Both the position numbers and the translations under genes were made by a program. Positions 28,097 through 35,708 of a DNA stretch of 64,000 bases are shown here, in pieces; the first letter of the stretch is position 1; the number at the start of each line of letters is the position of its first letter. This DNA is from an uncultured Eubacteriales bacterium (lineage in GTDB: Bacteria > Bacillota > Clostridia > Oscillospirales > CAG-272): positions 1-64,000 of the forward strand of contig CAKSNQ010000002.1 of assembly GCA_934476315.1 (NCBI GenBank), written 5' to 3'. The notes under the pieces were generated by a model, which made no database searches, had not been told where the DNA came from, and saw only the letters and a list, made by a program, of their open reading frames with translations.

Positions 28097-29797
28097 TCAC
28101 CGGTCAATGCAATTCCGCCTGATTTTATTGGTAGTTGTCTTGATAAAGGGATGGTCGCGCACCACCACGCGTGCCACGCGTTTATAGTCGGGAAGCGCGT
28201 CGCACGCCGCGGCGATGTCGGTCTTCAGACAGGCGGTCAGCTCCTCCACACTCTTACCCTCCGAAAAATCCGGCTGGCAGTAGACCGCCGCGCAAAGCGC
28301 CGTTTCGTTCCCGTGCTCGTCCTTCTGCGCATACACGACCACCTCGGAAATATAGACGATCTGCGCGATGCGCATTTCGATCTCCTCGGGGTAGATGTTC
28401 TTGCCGTTGCTGAGGACAATCAGGTTCTTTTTCCGCCCGGTAATCAGAAGCTGTCCCTTGTCGTTCATCCTGCCCAAATCGCCGGTGTGGAACCAGCCGT
28501 CCGGCTCCAGCACCTGCGCCGTCAGCTCCGGATGCTTGTAATAGCCGAGCATCACGACGTCGCCGCGCACGCAGATCTCGCCGTTCCCCTCGTCGTCCGG
28601 GTCGTCTATGCGGATTTCACAGCACAGGAGCGGAACGCCGACGGTCGCCGGGTCGTTGAAGAAATCCCGATTGGCGCTGACCAGCGGGGAGCACTCGGTG
28701 ATACCGTAACCGTTGATGAGCAGTATCCCGATGTCGTCGAAAAACTGCCCGATCTCCGGACGGATCGGCGCACCGCCGCAGATGATTTTGATGAGGTTGC
28801 CGCCGAACGCCGCATGTACGGAGGCGAACATCGTCCGCCGCGCGTCGATTCCCATGCGGCGCAGACGGTTGCTGGTGCGAATGGCGCGCCGGAGCGTCTC
28901 CTCCTTGCCCTCTGCGCGGGCGTTCGCCCAGATTTTCTTATAAAACAGCTCGGCAAAAGCGGGGACAAGATAGATATCGTCCGGACGGAAGCGCACCATG
29001 TTTTTGAGCACGTGGCGGAGGTTGTCATTGATGCAGATTGTCGCGTGCGAATGGAGAGACGCCAGGAGCGCGACCGCTTCATAGGTGTGGTTGTACGGCA
29101 GGACGGACAGGAGCGTCCCGTGAACCGCCGAGGTTTGCAGACCGTAGTAAACGGCACAGCACAGGTTGCGCTCGGACAGCATGACGCCCTTTGCCATGCC
29201 CGTCGTGCCGGAGGTGTAGACCAACAGCGCCAGCGCATCCCGCGGGCGATCGATCGAGAAGAAGCGGTTCTTCCCCTGCGCGCGGAGGTTGTACCCACAC
29301 TCCAGGAGGCGAGCAAACGACAGCGTTTTTCCGTCCGCGCTGTCCTCCGGGGCGTCGATTGCAACCCACGCGCGCACGCCGGGGAGACGGTCGCGCATCT
29401 GCTCGATCTGCCCCGCATATTTTTCCGAGAACAGAACCACCGTGCTGTCGCTGTCGGCGAGCACGTTGCACTTGTCCTCGGGAGGCAGTTCCTTGTCCAG
29501 TGGCACGAACACACCCGCACTCTGAAGCACGGTCAGGAAGCTCAGCACAAACGGGAAGCTGTTCTCGCTGACCACTGCGATATGGGCGCCGTTCCAGCCC
29601 CGCTCCGTCATCGCCTCGCCCAGCGCGAGCGTCATATCGCGAAACTCCCGGTAGGTGACGTCCACCACCTCACCGCCGCGCAGATAGCGGAACGCAAGAC
29701 GTTCCCCCGTCGCGTCCGCGGCATTCCGTAGCATCTCGCGAAAGCTCACGAATTTTTCCACCTCATAGGGCGGGTAGTTCTTATTGTAATTCTTCAT
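28097..29797 (-). CDS. AMP-forming acyl-CoA synthetase/ligase
   Basis: The 566 aa protein belongs to the adenylate-forming family: LLVYTSGTTGMAKGVMLS (P-loop), NGYGITECSP, DGWFHTGDLG and the GRKKNLIVLSNGKNIYPEE hinge. The C-terminal catalytic Lys is in TTTNKIRRN. Substrate is probably a long-chain fatty acid or another carboxylate. A longer frame extends upstream through the HPr-kinase-like gene in another register and is not used; the ATG at 29797 begins MKNYNKNYPPYEVEK. Confidence 0.9.
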   Translation of the reverse strand: MKNYNKNYPPYEVEKFVSFREMLRNAADATGERLAFRYLRGGEVVDVTYREFRDMTLALGEAMTERGWNGAHIAVVSENSFPFVLSFLTVLQSAGVFVPLDKELPPEDKCNVLADSDSTVVLFSEKYAGQIEQMRDRLPGVRAWVAIDAPEDSADGKTLSFARLLECGYNLRAQGKNRFFSIDRPRDALALLVYTSGTTGMAKGVMLSERNLCCAVYYGLQTSAVHGTLLSVLPYNHTYEAVALLASLHSHATICINDNLRHVLKNMVRFRPDDIYLVPAFAELFYKKIWANARAEGKEETLRRAIRTSNRLRRMGIDARRTMFASVHAAFGGNLIKIICGGAPIRPEIGQFFDDIGILLINGYGITECSPLVSANRDFFNDPATVGVPLLCCEIRIDDPDDEGNGEICVRGDVVMLGYYKHPELTAQVLEPDGWFHTGDLGRMNDKGQLLITGRKKNLIVLSNGKNIYPEEIEMRIAQIVYISEVVVYAQKDEHGNETALCAAVYCQPDFSEGKSVEELTACLKTDIAAACDALPDYKRVARVVVRDHPFIKTTTNKIRRNCIDR

Positions 29798-29949
29798 AAA
29801 TAATAAGCCCTGCCTTTCCGATCTCGGAGTCGCCCGGCAAACGGTCCCATCGGTCGACTCTGAAAATGCGAAAACGCAGGGAAGGTCACCCGGAAGCCCC
29901 GGAGCTGTGTGCTGATATTTTTTGGGGCGACGCCCCGGAATCGTTTCGA

Positions 29950-30678
29950 TTACAGTTTCGCGCGTCCCGGCGATGTCAACGCGGCGAGCGTGACATCCAC
30001 CGCTCCGGCGGTCGGCGTCAGCGCCACGGACAGCGCCGGAACCGTCCGGATCAGACGCGCCAGAAGCCGCGCGCCACGCGCCATCGAGCGCTCGTCCGTC
30101 GGGAATACGACCTGGCGGATCAGCCCGTCCAGATACTGCCGCTCCCCCGCGACCGATGCGGTATCGGTCGTCCCGCGGGACAGAAGGCAGATCGCACAAA
30201 GCGGGGCGCTCATATTGGTCTGCTCGCCCTCCTTGCCGCACCATGGCGTGCCGTATATCCAGAACCGACCGTCGGAGCGCAGACGCACCACAGGCTTGTC
30301 TCCGTTGATAACGCGCACCTCTCCCCCGAATTTTTCCTGCCACAGCCGGAGCTGGGTGGACTTTCCGACCCCGCGCGGCGCGGCGATCGCATACGTCCTG
30401 TCGCGGAACATAAACGCGGCGGCATGCATGACAAAGGCGTCGTAGCGACAAAGCTGCAGGCAGAATTTTTCGTGCAGGCAGATACATTCCGCCTGTTCCT
30501 CAGAGAGCGGTGCGGAAAAGGAGGCGCGTTTCGCGTCGATCTCTGCCTGCGTGACCGCTATGGAAAAGTCCGTCCACGGCGCCTCAGTCAGATAGTCGCG
30601 GCAGATTTCGACGGTCAGTGCGAAACGGGAAGTCAGCTCTACATATAAGTCTGCCACTTTGATTTTGAAATGTCGCAT
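29950..30678 (-). CDS. HPr kinase-like P-loop protein
   Basis: The 242 aa protein has a Walker A AAPRGVGKST near residue 105 inside a fold that resembles the HprK/PEP-carboxykinase group (HAAAFMFRDRTYAIAAPRGVGKST, INGDKPVVRL). Such stand-alone proteins are frequent in Firmicutes, often next to PqqD-like or peptide-modification genes, which are not seen here. The N-terminal HprK domain is missing, and function is unknown. Confidence 0.7.
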   Translation of the reverse strand: MRHFKIKVADLYVELTSRFALTVEICRDYLTEAPWTDFSIAVTQAEIDAKRASFSAPLSEEQAECICLHEKFCLQLCRYDAFVMHAAAFMFRDRTYAIAAPRGVGKSTQLRLWQEKFGGEVRVINGDKPVVRLRSDGRFWIYGTPWCGKEGEQTNMSAPLCAICLLSRGTTDTASVAGERQYLDGLIRQVVFPTDERSMARGARLLARLIRTVPALSVALTPTAGAVDVTLAALTSPGRAKL

Positions 30679-30728
30679 AGCGCCGCGCCTCCCTTCTGTC
30701 TCCGATCGGAATCCTTACAGTTGCATTT

Positions 30729-30757
30729 ATTGTATCACATCTTCGCCGGATTTGCAA
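30729..30757 (-). promoter_or_regulatory. Promoter of the HPr kinase-like gene
   Basis: On the minus strand TTGCAA (30752-30757) and TACAAT (30729-30734), spacer 17, about 50 bases before the start codon. Confidence 0.65.
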
Positions 30758-30838
30758 GTAGGACGCCGAAAATTTCGCACAAGAAAGGTGTGCCGACCGG
30801 AAGCAAAAGAAAAACCCGGATTTTTTTTGCGTTGGGTG

Positions 30839-30866
30839 TTGACAAATCTTCTTTTTGTGGTATAAT
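30839..30866 (+). promoter_or_regulatory. Promoter of tRNA-Leu
   Basis: TTGACA (30839-30844) and TATAAT (30861-30866), spacer 16, end 31 bases before the mature tRNA. Confidence 0.85.
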
Positions 30867-30897
30867 ATACCCGTTGTCACCGCGAGGTGGAGCCTGC

Positions 30898-30982
30898 GCG
30901 AGAGTGGCGGAACAGGCAGACGCGCACGTTTGAGGGGCGTGTGGTTAACACCGTACGGGTTCAAGTCCCGTTTCTCGCACCA
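30898..30982 (+). tRNA. tRNA-Leu (anticodon GAG)
   Basis: The acceptor stem GCGAGAG pairs with TTCTCGC, the anticodon stem CACGT/GCGTG holds the loop TTGAGGG (anticodon GAG), a long variable arm follows, and the T arm is ACGGG-TTCAAGT-CCCGT. CCA is encoded. The 3' end from 30958 is part of the left attachment repeat of the integrated element. Confidence 0.95.
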
Positions 30983-31118
30983 ACGCAAAAAGCAAGGAAA
31001 AACACCGCATTTCAGGGTTTTTCCTTGCTTTTTCTATGTTTTTCGGCTCTTTTGATTGCACGCTGGCGCAAAAATTATTCCTTTGAAAAGGGATAAATTA
31101 TCAGAAAAAATGCGTTTT
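30958..31118. repeat. attL: left 161 bp direct repeat
   Basis: It starts in the T arm of tRNA-Leu (GGTTCAAGTCCCG) and runs through the terminator and 85 bases beyond. It matches 51213-51373 with three mismatches and no gaps. Confidence 0.93.
30987..31033 (+). terminator. Terminator of tRNA-Leu
   Basis: A perfect 17 bp stem (30987-31003 with 31017-31033) ends in a T run. It lies inside the attachment repeat, so the right copy carries it too but with one mismatch. Confidence 0.9.
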
Positions 31119-31141
31119 CAATACGAAAATTCAATACGAAA
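31117..31141. repeat. Possible integrase arm-type sites
   Basis: TTCAATACGAAA occurs twice (31117-31128 and 31130-31141) between attL and the integrase stop. TTCAATACAA (51157-51166) and an inverted GTATTGA (51177-51183) lie on the inner side of attR. This placement suits arm-type binding sites; it is inference. Confidence 0.45.
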
Positions 31142-31142
31142 T

Positions 31143-32214
31143 TCAATTTGAATCGCCGAACAGATTGCTGTAATATGTGTTGAGAATTTCGGTGAACCGT
31201 TCCTTGCTGTTCGCTTTGATATGTCCGTACACCTGGTCGATCATGTGCTCTGTTTCGTGCCCTACATAGTCGGCAATGTAATTTTTCGGGATGTTCAAGG
31301 AAAGCATCGTCGAAACCGCATAATGCCGCAAATCGTGAAAACGGATGTGCCGGAGTTCCGCCCGAGCCAACAACTTTGTGAATCCCGATGTGATCTGATT
31401 GGGCGTCAACTCACACACATTGTCGGACGGGTGCTTCCCCTCCGCTTTGGCTGTCAGGACATTCAGGACCGCAGGAAACGCCGAGATCGTCCGTTTGCTC
31501 GCCGTCGTCTTGGTGCCTTTCTTGACGTAACCATCTGTGCCGAGGACGATCGCGTCGTGAATGTGAATCTTTCCCTTTTTGAGGTCGATGTCTTTCCATT
31601 TCAAGCCGCAGATTTCCGATCGCCGCATGCCGCAACATGCCGCGAGATAAATGGGAAGCTCCAGCGGCGTACCCTCCGCGGCGCTCAACATGCGCTTCAC
31701 ATCGTCGTCGGACGGAATTTCAATGTCAGGCTTCACCTTTTGCGGCAACGTTGTCTTGACCTGAAATTCCGGACGGTAGACCGCAAGAACCGCCGTCAAA
31801 AAGCCGTGATAGTTGCGTACAGATTTCGGACTGTGGTTCAAGGCTTCTTTGTTGATGGCGATCTGAATGTCCCGCTGGGTGATGTTCTCCAACCGCATGT
31901 TGACCAAGGATTGCAGGTTGCGCCGCCGGATGTTCCGATACTCCCGCAGAGTGCTCGGAGAGAGTACCGAGCTTTTCATCGCGATATATTCATCCATACA
32001 GTCGCCGAGACGCTTTCCCCAGGTGCGATCTGCCCGGGATTGCTCTCGGTTTTTTTTGCATTTCCAGCGCCCAAAGGACAACTTTGTTATAGTCGGGGTC
32101 TGTGTAAGATTCCACTTTTCTCTTGCCATTTTCATCTTTTCCCACGTAAACTTGTATATTGTAGGACCCGGACGGAAGTTGCCGGATCACCGGAAGTTTT
32201 CTTTCGCGTGCCAT
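31143..32214 (-). CDS. Tyrosine integrase, frame interrupted at an A8 run
   Basis: The C-terminal catalytic domain is complete: GMRRSEICGLKW (first Arg), HDLRHYA (His-x-x-Arg) and GHETEHMIDQVYGH (His and the Tyr nucleophile). The N-terminal arm-binding part (start MARERKLPVIRQLPSGSYN, ATG at 32214 with AGGAGG upstream) is in another frame. The two frames meet at eight A residues (T8 at 32050-32057 on the plus strand); seven would join them into one protein of about 356 aa reading EMQKNREQSRAD. This is either a mutation, an assembly error, or slippage-controlled expression. It lies next to attL, as usual for tRNA-targeting integrases. Confidence 0.88.
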
Positions 32215-32243
32215 AGTTCGCCTCCTCTCGATTGGTAAAAGAT

Positions 32244-32264
32244 ACCCCGGCAAATCGCCGGGGT
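32244..32264 (-). terminator. Bidirectional-looking terminator before the integrase gene
   Basis: ACCCCGGC (32244-32251) pairs with GCCGGGGT (32257-32264) and has T-rich flanks on both strands. It follows the coiled-coil gene stop at 32271 and precedes the integrase start. Confidence 0.8.
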
Positions 32265-32270
32265 GTTTTT

Positions 32271-33122
32271 TTATTTTGCGGTAACGGTTCCGGAGCAGTC
32301 CGTAACATAAGCATTACCTTCGGATTCTTCTGTGATTACATATCGCATGCCATTCATTTCAAACTGCTTAATGTTAAATGTTTCCGAATATGCGCCAGAT
32401 TGAGGTAATTGGACGGTTTTATAGATATAAATCCATTCATGTTCACCTGTGATAATATTACGTGCAGAGAAAGCGTAGCATATTTTGACTGACACATCTT
32501 GATATATGTATCTGTCATCGGGAAAAATTTGAAGGGATATTTCACATCCATCTAACCACTGCTTTCTGCCATGTGAATCATATGACATTTCTCCCGCTTT
32601 CTGTATGTAATTGTATATACCATTATCATAGCTTTCTGTTGCAACCCAATAACCATCAGTTGCCATACGATAATACTTGCTATTATGATAGCTGGTATAG
32701 TCGACTATTTTATTGCCCGACAAAGTGACTTTCTGGTATTTTTCGATAAGTTTGTTGCGGTCCTTTGTTAATTGAGCAACATGTTCAGAAAGTGTTTTGT
32801 TTGCATTTTCCAATTTTTGAACATTTTGATTTAGCTCAGTTACTTTTGAAGTAGCAACGTCAAAATCTTCCGTCTTTTTTTGGAGTCTTTCCTTGTAAGT
32901 GTTTACGTCATTGGTCAAAGTGTCATTTTTTTCTTCCAAGGTTTTGTTGATAGCTTGATACTCACTCTCCGTATTTATATGCTTTTGGATTGTCTCCTGA
33001 TAATTGTCAATAGCCTCCGCATATGTGTTGTATTGTACAAAGAAATATGCGGATGTACCGCCGAGCCCGACGATGAGAACCGCAAGAACCACGAGAATAG
33101 GGACGATAACCTTAGATTTCAT
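32271..33122 (-). CDS. Membrane-anchored coiled-coil protein
   Basis: The 283 aa product begins MKSKVIVPILVVLAVLIVGLGG, a signal anchor, followed by a coiled coil (about 35-130) and a beta-rich C-terminal domain rich in Tyr (about 145-283), probably outside the cell. Base composition is visibly more A/T-rich than its neighbours, suggesting recent acquisition. It lies between repressor and integrase on the lysogeny strand, the usual place for lysogenic-conversion or exclusion genes. The family is not recognised. ATG at 33122 has AAGGAG eight bases upstream. Confidence 0.75.
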   Translation of the reverse strand: MKSKVIVPILVVLAVLIVGLGGTSAYFFVQYNTYAEAIDNYQETIQKHINTESEYQAINKTLEEKNDTLTNDVNTYKERLQKKTEDFDVATSKVTELNQNVQKLENANKTLSEHVAQLTKDRNKLIEKYQKVTLSGNKIVDYTSYHNSKYYRMATDGYWVATESYDNGIYNYIQKAGEMSYDSHGRKQWLDGCEISLQIFPDDRYIYQDVSVKICYAFSARNIITGEHEWIYIYKTVQLPQSGAYSETFNIKQFEMNGMRYVITEESEGNAYVTDCSGTVTAK

Positions 33123-33159
33123 AGAAGTCACTCCTTGATTTTAATTTTTGAAACGGAGA

Positions 33160-33777
33160 TCAGAATTTTCTCCGAACCTCAACAACTTTTCCGAAGATAC
33201 GCACCGGAAGTTCCTGTACCTGCGCACTCGTGTAAATCATGGGACCGTAGTCCGGGTTGAGGGAGATCAGGCGAATACCGTCCGGCATAAACTGAATTTT
33301 TTTGCAGGTTGCTTCACTGCCGTTGACGATAACGATTGCGTAGTCCCCTGTCCTGCACGGGTTTCCGCACTCCACGATAACACGGTCGCCATTTCGGATA
33401 TCCGGCTCCATACTGTCACCGTGAATTTTCAGGGCAATGTATTCGGGCGCCGGGAATTGACGTTTGTCAATGTCCTCCCAGTCGTCCCATTCCTGAATCG
33501 CTTCAATCGGAATCCCCGCGGCAACATCGCCGACAACGGGGATTCTTTTTGCGTACGACTCTGCCGAGGGTTTGCTTGGTAGCTCATCTGTTTTTCCAAG
33601 TAAATAATCCACACTGACGTCAAAATAATCGGCAATTTTTTGCAATTTTTTCCCTTGCGGAACAGAACCGTTTTTCCATTGCGTGGTGGATGATCTTCCT
33701 CCCCCTATTGCTTCAGCTACATTTGAGGGGGTGGTACCATGCTCTTGACATAAGCGTTTGAATGTTTCCCAAAACAT
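33160..33777 (-). CDS. CI/LexA-type repressor (XRE helix-turn-helix + S24 peptidase)
   Basis: The 205 aa protein has an N-terminal XRE DNA-binding domain (TPSNVAEAIGGGRSSTTQWKNG) and a C-terminal S24 domain with the Ser nucleophile in HGDSMEP and the Lys in SEATCKKI; a plausible Ala-Gly autocleavage site lies in VAAGIP. RecA-stimulated self-cleavage would derepress the element after DNA damage. ATG at 33777 has GGAGG before it. Operators probably lie in the divergent region to its right. Confidence 0.92.
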   Translation of the reverse strand: MFWETFKRLCQEHGTTPSNVAEAIGGGRSSTTQWKNGSVPQGKKLQKIADYFDVSVDYLLGKTDELPSKPSAESYAKRIPVVGDVAAGIPIEAIQEWDDWEDIDKRQFPAPEYIALKIHGDSMEPDIRNGDRVIVECGNPCRTGDYAIVIVNGSEATCKKIQFMPDGIRLISLNPDYGPMIYTSAQVQELPVRIFGKVVEVRRKF

Positions 33778-33857
33778 TATATTCCTCCAAAATTCATAAA
33801 TCGGAGCACTCTTGTTTGTTAAATGTGCATGAAAAAGAATTTTTTTCAAAAATCCTC

Positions 33858-33886
33858 TTGACATGTACGTAATTACGAATTATAAT
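33858..33886 (+). promoter_or_regulatory. Rightward lytic promoter of the element
   Basis: TTGACA (33858-33863) and TATAAT (33881-33886), spacer 17. It should drive the regulator and replication genes. Confidence 0.85.
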
Positions 33887-33912
33887 CAAGGTGTGTTCCG
33901 AGTTACGAACAC
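33868..33912. promoter_or_regulatory. Repressor operators over the rightward promoter
   Basis: CGTAATTACG (33868-33877) is a perfect palindrome inside the spacer. GTGTTC (33893-33898) and GAACAC (33907-33912) form a second one just downstream of -10. Both share TTACGAA-type half-sites, so repressor binding would block this promoter. Confidence 0.65.
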
Positions 33913-34020
33913 AAAATATTTTGCACAACGGTAAACAATTCTATTTTATCATCAAAAAATAGCATTGTCAACCGATTTTCAACAATTCACAACAAAAAAC
34001 AAATAAAAAGGAGTGATCAA

Positions 34021-34281
34021 ATGAATGTCCCAGGTCGCAATAAAATCATTGCAAAGCAGGTACAAATTGCCGAGAACATCCGAATGTTGATGGCAAGGGA
34101 CCGTATATCGGTGGAACAGCTTGCGCAGTACATCGGGCGGAAGCCGTCCTACGTGAACATGCGCAAGAATTTCACCAAGTACGGACGCACCTATACCTCC
34201 GAAGAGCTATCGGATATTGCACAGCTGTTCCGCGTGCCGCTGGAAGTCCTGATTTGCGGCAAGCTCCGCCCCGATGATTGA
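34021..34281 (+). CDS. Small helix-turn-helix regulator
   Basis: The 86 aa protein has one predicted XRE-like HTH (RISVEQLAQYIGRKPSYVNMRKNF) followed by a helical tail with SDIAQLFRVPLEVL. AAGGAG precedes the ATG. As first gene behind the lytic promoter it is a Cro-like or second regulator candidate. Confidence 0.8.
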   Translation: MNVPGRNKIIAKQVQIAENIRMLMARDRISVEQLAQYIGRKPSYVNMRKNFTKYGRTYTSEELSDIAQLFRVPLEVLICGKLRPDD

Positions 34282-34302
34282 AAAAGAGAGGAGAAAGAAA
34301 TC

Positions 34303-34521
34303 ATGACCGACCTGCAAACCCTACATACGCAACTGAAAGAAGCGATCGCGCACGCCGAGGAACAAACCACCGCATATGGCGCGTATCACCGCCAGCTCCG
34401 CCGCGCGGTCAAGGCGGTGGAAAGAGCACAGAAAGCCATGGACAAGCTCGAAGAGCTTGGCGCACGCGGCGAAGCGCGCACCGCCTCCATCCCCCACGGA
34501 GAGGAGGTGAAAGCGTCATGA
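34303..34521 (+). CDS. Small coiled-coil protein, unknown function
   Basis: The 72 aa product is mainly helical (LHTQLKEAIAHAEEQTTAY, AVKAVERAQKAMDKLEEL). GAGAGGAG stands before the ATG and the stop overlaps the next start (ATGA). I do not recognise the family. Confidence 0.7.
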   Translation: MTDLQTLHTQLKEAIAHAEEQTTAYGAYHRQLRRAVKAVERAQKAMDKLEELGARGEARTASIPHGEEVKAS

Positions 34522-34799
34522 TCAAAGAATATGACATGCTGTCCCCGGAGCGGCAGAAGCTGCATAAACGGCTTTATGAGGCACTGTGTGACATCCTTTT
34601 CGAAACTGTCAACGAGCAGTATTGGAGAACCGCGCAGATGTGCGCCAAGTACGAGCTGGACATGCGTACCTGTATCAAGTACGAAGTCTATGCCCTGCCG
34701 CACGGCGCACATATGCCGTGGCATCGGGAAGTGCTGACAAGTATGATCGACTTCTGTGTGGACAACAATGCATTGCTGGAAGGAGAGCTTGAACCGTGA
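34518..34799 (+). CDS. Small protein of unknown function
   Basis: The 93 aa protein (MIKEYDMLSPERQKLHKRL...) is helical with three Cys/His pairs but no known motif. It starts within the stop of the preceding gene and ends overlapping the GTG of the next, so this is a tightly coupled early operon. A longer upstream extension of the same frame overlaps the preceding gene and is not used. Confidence 0.72.
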   Translation: MIKEYDMLSPERQKLHKRLYEALCDILFETVNEQYWRTAQMCAKYELDMRTCIKYEVYALPHGAHMPWHREVLTSMIDFCVDNNALLEGELEP

Positions 34800-35197
34800 A
34801 TAATCTGTATTTCAAAGACCGTTATTCGGGCGGCACTCTGCGTGTCGGCTTCAGATTCGGACGCTACATGGCAGACGATAGCCTGTATGTCGGAATGGAC
34901 TATTTTGACGAAGAACACAAAGAGTGGGAAGCATACTCGGTGCTCACCGTCTGCCTGTCCGATCAAACGCTGCAGAATCGACGGAATTGCGCGTTTCTGA
35001 ACACCAATGATGAAGTTTCCCCCGACCAGGTTGACTGGCTCGTCAGTAACGGATTCGGGAAGCGAACGGGCTACATTGGCACATCCGGCTTCTGTGTTTA
35101 CCCGGAATTCCGCTTCAACTCGGAAGCCATGCGCCCGTACGCCATAGACGACGCCGAGTGGCGACGCTGGTGCGCACCGCCGAGCGAAGAATCGTAA
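34796..35197 (+). CDS. Conserved small protein, DUF4313-like
   Basis: The 133 aa protein begins with GTG overlapping the previous stop. The middle block LTVCLSDQTLQNRRNCAFLNTN, the segment SNGFGKRTGYIGTSGF and CVYPEFRFN resemble small proteins found in Firmicute mobile elements (I think DUF4313, from memory). No function is known. Confidence 0.65.
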   Translation: MNNLYFKDRYSGGTLRVGFRFGRYMADDSLYVGMDYFDEEHKEWEAYSVLTVCLSDQTLQNRRNCAFLNTNDEVSPDQVDWLVSNGFGKRTGYIGTSGFCVYPEFRFNSEAMRPYAIDDAEWRRWCAPPSEES

Positions 35198-35241
35198 GCC
35201 CTCCGATCGGGGAGGAAAACAGAACGGAAGGAGGGATACGA

Positions 35242-35490
35242 ATGAGTGCGGATGTTGTGTTGGGCGAGAAGATCAGGGAGAAAGTGATTGAGTGTAGACG
35301 CAGCTGTGGCATGAAGCGGAGAGACGTGGTAGCGGCTCTCCAGCTGTACGGCTTTGAGCTGAGCTATCAGGCATACAAAGAAATTGAACTTGGAATCAGG
35401 AAAATCTCTGCACAGGAATTTCTACTGTTGGCGACTATCCTGCTGATAGACCCCACGGCAATCCTGCCGGAGCGGGCAATTGCAGGGTAA
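35242..35490 (+). CDS. Helix-turn-helix protein
   Basis: The 82 aa protein carries an XRE-type HTH (CGMKRRDVVAALQLYGFELS ... YKEIELGIRKISAQE). AAGGAGG precedes the ATG at 35242. It is the last small gene before the replication origin and may regulate rep or act at the origin. Confidence 0.78.
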   Translation: MSADVVLGEKIREKVIECRRSCGMKRRDVVAALQLYGFELSYQAYKEIELGIRKISAQEFLLLATILLIDPTAILPERAIAG

Positions 35491-35542
35491 GCCCCCCTCC
35501 GGGAAGCGTCCCGGAGAGCGTCCCGAGCCGCGTAGCGGCTCC

Positions 35543-35597
35543 AAAGTCGCTAAAGGTCGCGCGCGTACGCGCGCGTAGTATTACCTTTAGCGACTTT
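35543..35597. other. CRESS-type rolling-circle origin (stem-loop with TAGTATTAC)
   Basis: AAAGTCGCTAAAGGT (35543-35557) pairs perfectly with 35583-35597. The space between holds an 18 bp palindrome of alternating CG around TA (35558-35575) and then TAGTATT; together with the first two bases of the right arm this makes TAGTATTAC (35576-35584), the nonanucleotide nicked by circovirus and geminivirus Reps (TAGTATT/AC). The predicted nick is between 35582 and 35583. Another hairpin, GAGCCGC/GCGGCTC, lies just left (35525-35541), and an imperfect one (35617-35645) just right. The rep gene starts 112 bases downstream. Confidence 0.88.
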
Positions 35598-35676
35598 GTT
35601 AAGCGTTAAGAAGCCGAAATTTACCTTGCGTGCCAAGGGAAATTTTCTTAACGTGCTTTGTTAAGACTTTGTTAAG
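35594..35676 (+). repeat. Iterons CTTTGTTAAG beside the origin
   Basis: Three exact copies of CTTTGTTAAG (35594-35603, 35656-35665, 35667-35676), a shorter GTTAAGAAG (35605-35613) and an inverted CTTAAC (35647-35652) lie between stem-loop and rep. The first overlaps the stem-loop base. Rep-binding iterons beside the stem-loop are standard in CRESS replicons. Confidence 0.75.
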
Positions 35677-35708
35677 AAACCAAATTCGGGAACATCAGGC
35701 GGTGATTT

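Noticed and set aside
29798..30487. N-terminal extension of the acyl-CoA synthetase
   Set aside because: It overlaps the HPr-kinase-like gene in another frame and has no family similarity; the synthetase begins normally at 29797.
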